Positions 8,016 through 10,620 of a DNA stretch of 10,620 nt are shown one piece after another. The position numbers were made by a program, and so were the translations under genes. The notes under the pieces are model-generated. The model searched no databases. It saw only the letters and a program-made list of their open reading frames with translations, and was not told where the DNA came from. The stretch covers positions 1 to 10,620 of the forward strand of contig NXFV01000456.1 of NCBI GenBank assembly GCA_002803225.1. The letters are read 5' to 3'. The first letter of the stretch is position 1, and each line of letters begins with the position of its first letter. The DNA comes from Gamarada debralockiae. Its lineage: Eukaryota > Ascomycota > Leotiomycetes > Helotiales > Hyphodiscaceae.

Positions 8016-8710
8016 CGTTGTGGCTGGATTTGGGAAGGATCACTGTTGTCCCAGCCTTCCGTGTCCGAGATTTGTGAGGTTTGTTCGATACAGTGAATCC
8101 GAATGCTAGAATTCTCGTCCAAGGTCTGAAAGCGTTGACATGCCAGGTCTATTATCTGCCTTGGGATTTTTCTGTTGTGCAATTACCCTGAGTATTTGCT
8201 GGGGATTTACTGTGTTTTTATGTCAAGGAAGTATCTAGGCATCAGGAATTGAGGTCCTCGAGTTTGCGCGTCGCAGGATTCCCGGAGGCTTGCATATCGC
8301 TTGAAGCAGCCAACCACAGGCGTTTCCAACAAGCTGAACCATCCTGACGGACGCCAGGTTTCTGAACGCGAGGAAGCTTGCGCGGTTGTCTCTGCTTGGC
8401 ATAGAACATTTGCTTACATGTGTCTTCAAATCGCCAAACGGAAGCCCCCTAAAATTTAGACATCATTGAGAGGAGGATGATCCGAAATCCTCAAAAGTGG
8501 GGGCGGCTAAATCAGTTTGTGGCAACCTAAACGCATGGGGCAGCTATCTTCATACAATTATTCACCTTTATTTTGAGACATTGACCAGGGGACTTATACG
8601 AAGGTCCCAATTTCTATGACCTCCTCGCGCTCTAATTGCCCAAGGCTTCTCATCAGTGCCATGGAACCTAGAATCCTGTCTCCAGCATATGGAGTCCCTT
8701 GGATACATAA
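8016..8710. other. intergenic region, nothing recognised
   Basis: This is the upstream region of the hydrolase gene and the downstream region of the peroxidase pseudogene. A minus-strand frame at about 8235-8429 starts with TTG and has no recognisable domain; an overlapping ATG-started frame of about 57 codons is equally anonymous. A stress-element-like CCCCT lies at 8446-8450. No promoter element is clear enough to call. Confidence 0.5.
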
Positions 8711-9859
8711 CTATTCTAGACGCATCGAGTAACCGACAGGATGCTCTCCATCAGTCAGAGTCAAGGCTGCAAGCAGACTGGCGGATGGAGTAAAGAATGT
8801 TGTACCAGTCAACGGCTTCGAGTAGTTGAGCAGCTGATCGTGCAATCCAGGAGGCTCGCCAATGAACATCCTTTGCAGCATTTCCTTAATGACCTATAGT
8901 TTCTGTGAGTACCCGATCAAGTACGTCCCAGATTCGCCTAAGCTTAGGAGCCAAACGGCATATTATCTCGGAGGATATCATGCTCGTCGACATTTTCGTC
9001 TTCAATGGTGGCGAGCATTTTGTGTGAACACTGCTGACCAGTGTCCGCATCGTCAAGCTCAATATTGTCTAACCTGGTGCGTCTGATAATGGCATCCTGC
9101 TGCTCGCTTTGAGAGCACGCCACCTTTTGAGATCGTGCACACATTTCTGCACGATGACTTTGAAAATTCAAGGTAAGCATTGCTCAATCAAGGAATAGAA
9201 GTTCAAAGTCGGGATCGAGAGCACCCTATTGGAAGTCTGCTCCTAAAATCACCGTCTCCGGATGGCTTCTGATCGTTGATTTCGGATGACATAGGAAATG
9301 AACCACTCCAGAAATTACTCACTGTAGCTACTACCAACTGCGGATGCATCCTCTTCTGCAATGAGGATCGAAGCATGTACTACAGGACTGACTAGATTTG
9401 CCGTTCCATCTACGAATCCTAGAAGATTCCTTACATCGAAGTACCGGAAGCCAACAATCTCATCAACAACTGTAACGGCATCGCCCGGAAGGCCCAGCAG
9501 CTGTCTTTCGAACTCAAAGTTTAGATCTCGACGCTCTGATCGAATATGGAAGAATAGGTCTCTAGGAGTTGAAGCAGCAGTATGAACTGCGCCTTTAACA
9601 GCAGGAAATTGATGAAGCTCGGCAGGACGAGGAAGACCAGTGAGGCGGTCTCAGACGTCGCTTCCAATGCCTATAGCACAGGCGAACGAAGCACCAAGAT
9701 CGCGTTGACATTTTTGCAGAGATCGTCGACGCTTGCGAGTGTGGAGCGTACAGTCTTGATTGCGTCGGGACTGTCAGCGACTGACAGAACAAGAAATGTT
9801 GCCGACTGTGTGAGTGGCGCGTCAACGCGTTGGGGTTCTATCGGGATGCGGCCACTCAT
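8711..9859 (-). pseudogene. DyP-type heme peroxidase pseudogene (type B-like)
   Basis: Starting at ATG 9859, the minus strand encodes an unmistakable dye-decolourising peroxidase in pieces. The start contains VDAPLTQSATFLVLSV. Next come GASFACAIGIGSDV and LPRPAELHQFPAVKGA, then FRYFDVRNLLGFVDGT with the catalytic Asp of GxxDG. After an intron (9322-9158, 165 nt, GTGAGT..CAAAG) come IIVQKCVHDL, RTRLDNIELDD, CSHKMLATIED (proximal heme His) and HDILRDNMPFG (distal Arg and Asn). The C-terminal part MLQRMFIGEPPGLHDQLLNY ends at TAG 8711. About 328 residues fit the family. Lesions: a 1-nt loss at 9702-9703, TGA at 9653 (Trp expected), a frameshift at 9109-9110, another near 8942-8946, and TAG at 8896 (Trp expected). 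VDGTEN has become VDGTAN. Functional homologues are heme peroxidases; this copy cannot make a full protein. Confidence 0.88.
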
Positions 9860-10228
9860 TGCTTTCGTAACAAGTTCAGCGGTACGCAGTTTATTTGTGA
9901 CTGTTGCTCGTCGAGGACCGAGGTATTTAGTAGCTTGCTGGCTCGATATGCTTCGTCGTAGCTCATCCGCTAACGCAGGTGGTCGCCCTTGAGTTTGGGC
10001 ACTAATTCGATGAGTCCGGAGCCCGCAGTATATGAATTTACCAAGCTTGTTCTTATCCCGGCGTGGAGGAGCAAAGAAAAGCCGACTCTGGGTTATTCAT
10101 CCGACGGCGTAGCAGATGAGACACAATTCCCACCGTAACCTCATAGATACAAACGTTTAACTCTCGGCAGGAAGTAAGATCTGACTCTTAAACAAAGTCA
10201 ATGAACTGGAAGTCCTCCATTTCTATTA
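9860..10228. other. upstream region of the peroxidase pseudogene
   Basis: No gene is supported. On the minus strand the frame that leads into the peroxidase ATG stays open upstream to about 10100, roughly 80 codons, with an Arg-rich composition but no ATG. This might be a decayed N-terminal extension or chance. The plus-strand frame at 9582-9992 is the antisense of the peroxidase. The segment ends at the TA dinucleotide (10227-10228) in front of the transposon end. Confidence 0.45.
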
Positions 10229-10240
10229 CAGTCAAACCTG

Positions 10241-10299
10241 GATATAAGAATACGCTCGGACCACGAATTATATTCTCATAGAAGAGGTATTCTTATATC
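10241..10299. repeat. 13-bp inverted repeat near the transposon end
   Basis: GATATAAGAATAC (10241-10253) and GTATTCTTATATC (10287-10299) are perfectly complementary, with similarity extending on both sides (ACCT/AGGT and CTC/GAG with small offsets). The loop is 33 nt. It probably represents paired transposase-binding sites in the terminal repeat. Confidence 0.8.
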
Positions 10300-10319
10300 G
10301 AGGTAGGTCCCGTGATCAG

Positions 10320-10339
10320 AAAATTTGAAAAAATTTGAA
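10320..10339. repeat. 10-bp direct tandem repeat
   Basis: AAAATTTGAA occurs twice in immediate succession (10320-10329, 10330-10339) inside the pogo-like element. It is AT-rich and has no assigned function. Confidence 0.7.
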
Positions 10340-10620
10340 AAATAGCTTGAGAGATAGAAACGTAAGTAAATTCCCTATTCTAGACTAATCTCTGCGCTAA
10401 AAGAAGCTCGTAATCAATGGTTGTACCATTGAATTAACCTTCTTGAGTCTCATCTCTCTCTCAGTATAATCAACAAGTCTCTATATTTCAAGGTTTGAGT
10501 AAAGATATTCTTAAGTAAAGGTATAATTAGGAGGGAATCTAAGGTTACGGACCATAATTACTTAAGAATATTCTTCTAGAGAGGTATTCTTATTGGCTCA
10601 CCTAAAAAAAAGGGACCAGC

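Larger units (their letters stand above)
10229..10620. mobile_element. left end of a pogo/Tc1-mariner-like transposon (runs off the window)
   Basis: After a TA dinucleotide the sequence begins CAGTCAAACCTGGATATAAG, which resembles pogo-type termini (CAGT...ACCTCG-ATA-TAA). GATATAAGAATAC (10241-10253) recurs inverted as GTATTCTTATATC (10287-10299). GAGGTATTCTTAT occurs at 10284-10296 and again at 10581-10593, each preceded by GGACCA with an A/T-rich run (10258 and 10549). TA insertion and CAGT ends are typical of the group. No transposase frame is visible in these 392 bp, so this may be the start of a full element or a short non-autonomous copy. Confidence 0.55.

Noticed and set aside
8235..8429. 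64-codon minus-strand open frame
   Set aside because: Starts with TTG; neither this nor the overlapping ATG frame resembles a known protein.
9361..9992. Two plus-strand open frames of 74 and 136 codons
   Set aside because: They are antisense to the peroxidase pseudogene, whose minus-strand reading explains the sequence far better.
1..10620. A novel multi-gene defence or biosynthetic system
   Set aside because: Gene families are unrelated, two are dead, and spacing and orientation give no sign of a coordinated cluster within this window.

Overview
The window looks like nuclear DNA of a filamentous ascomycete (Pezizomycotina). Genes are interrupted by short spliceosomal introns (mostly 52-78 nt, GT..AG, with CTAAC or CTGAT branch-point-like sequences). 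The protein families fit this group: a tandem GFA-domain protein, a membrane-anchored alpha/beta hydrolase and a 2EXR-type protein. AT-rich stretches separate the genes, and there are remnants of DNA transposons and several C-to-T-like nonsense changes. Leotiomycetes is my guess from the feel of the proteins; nothing here proves it.

Layout. 1-1032: AT-rich intergenic DNA with a 20-bp tandem repeat and a doubtful retroelement scrap. 1033-1539: a 507-bp non-autonomous transposon with CAGTG termini and an imperfect 8-bp target duplication (hAT-like), ending about 100 bp before the next gene. 1644-2680 (+): an intact four-exon gene for a protein with two GFA zinc domains. 2681-3446: AT-rich spacer. 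3447-4358 (-): a single-pass membrane glycoprotein whose ectodomain frame lacks an ATG and abuts a stop codon; a TATA box and a GC-rich palindrome lie upstream. 4449-5618: non-coding, with one TATA box and two hairpins. 5619-6282 (-): a broken 2EXR-like gene. 6322-8015 (-): an intact four-exon alpha/beta hydrolase gene of about 499 residues. 8016-8710: nothing recognised. 8711-9859 (-): a DyP-type peroxidase pseudogene with two internal stops and three frameshifts. 9860-10228: nothing firm. 10229-10620: the left end of a pogo/Tc1-mariner-like element running off the window.

Two genes appear fully functional (GFA protein, hydrolase) and one is uncertain at its 5' end (membrane glycoprotein). 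Two are clear pseudogenes. I see no operon-like pathway linking them and no convincing new multi-gene system. The interest lies in how transposon insertion and point mutation have eroded this accessory-type region while leaving its intact genes readable.
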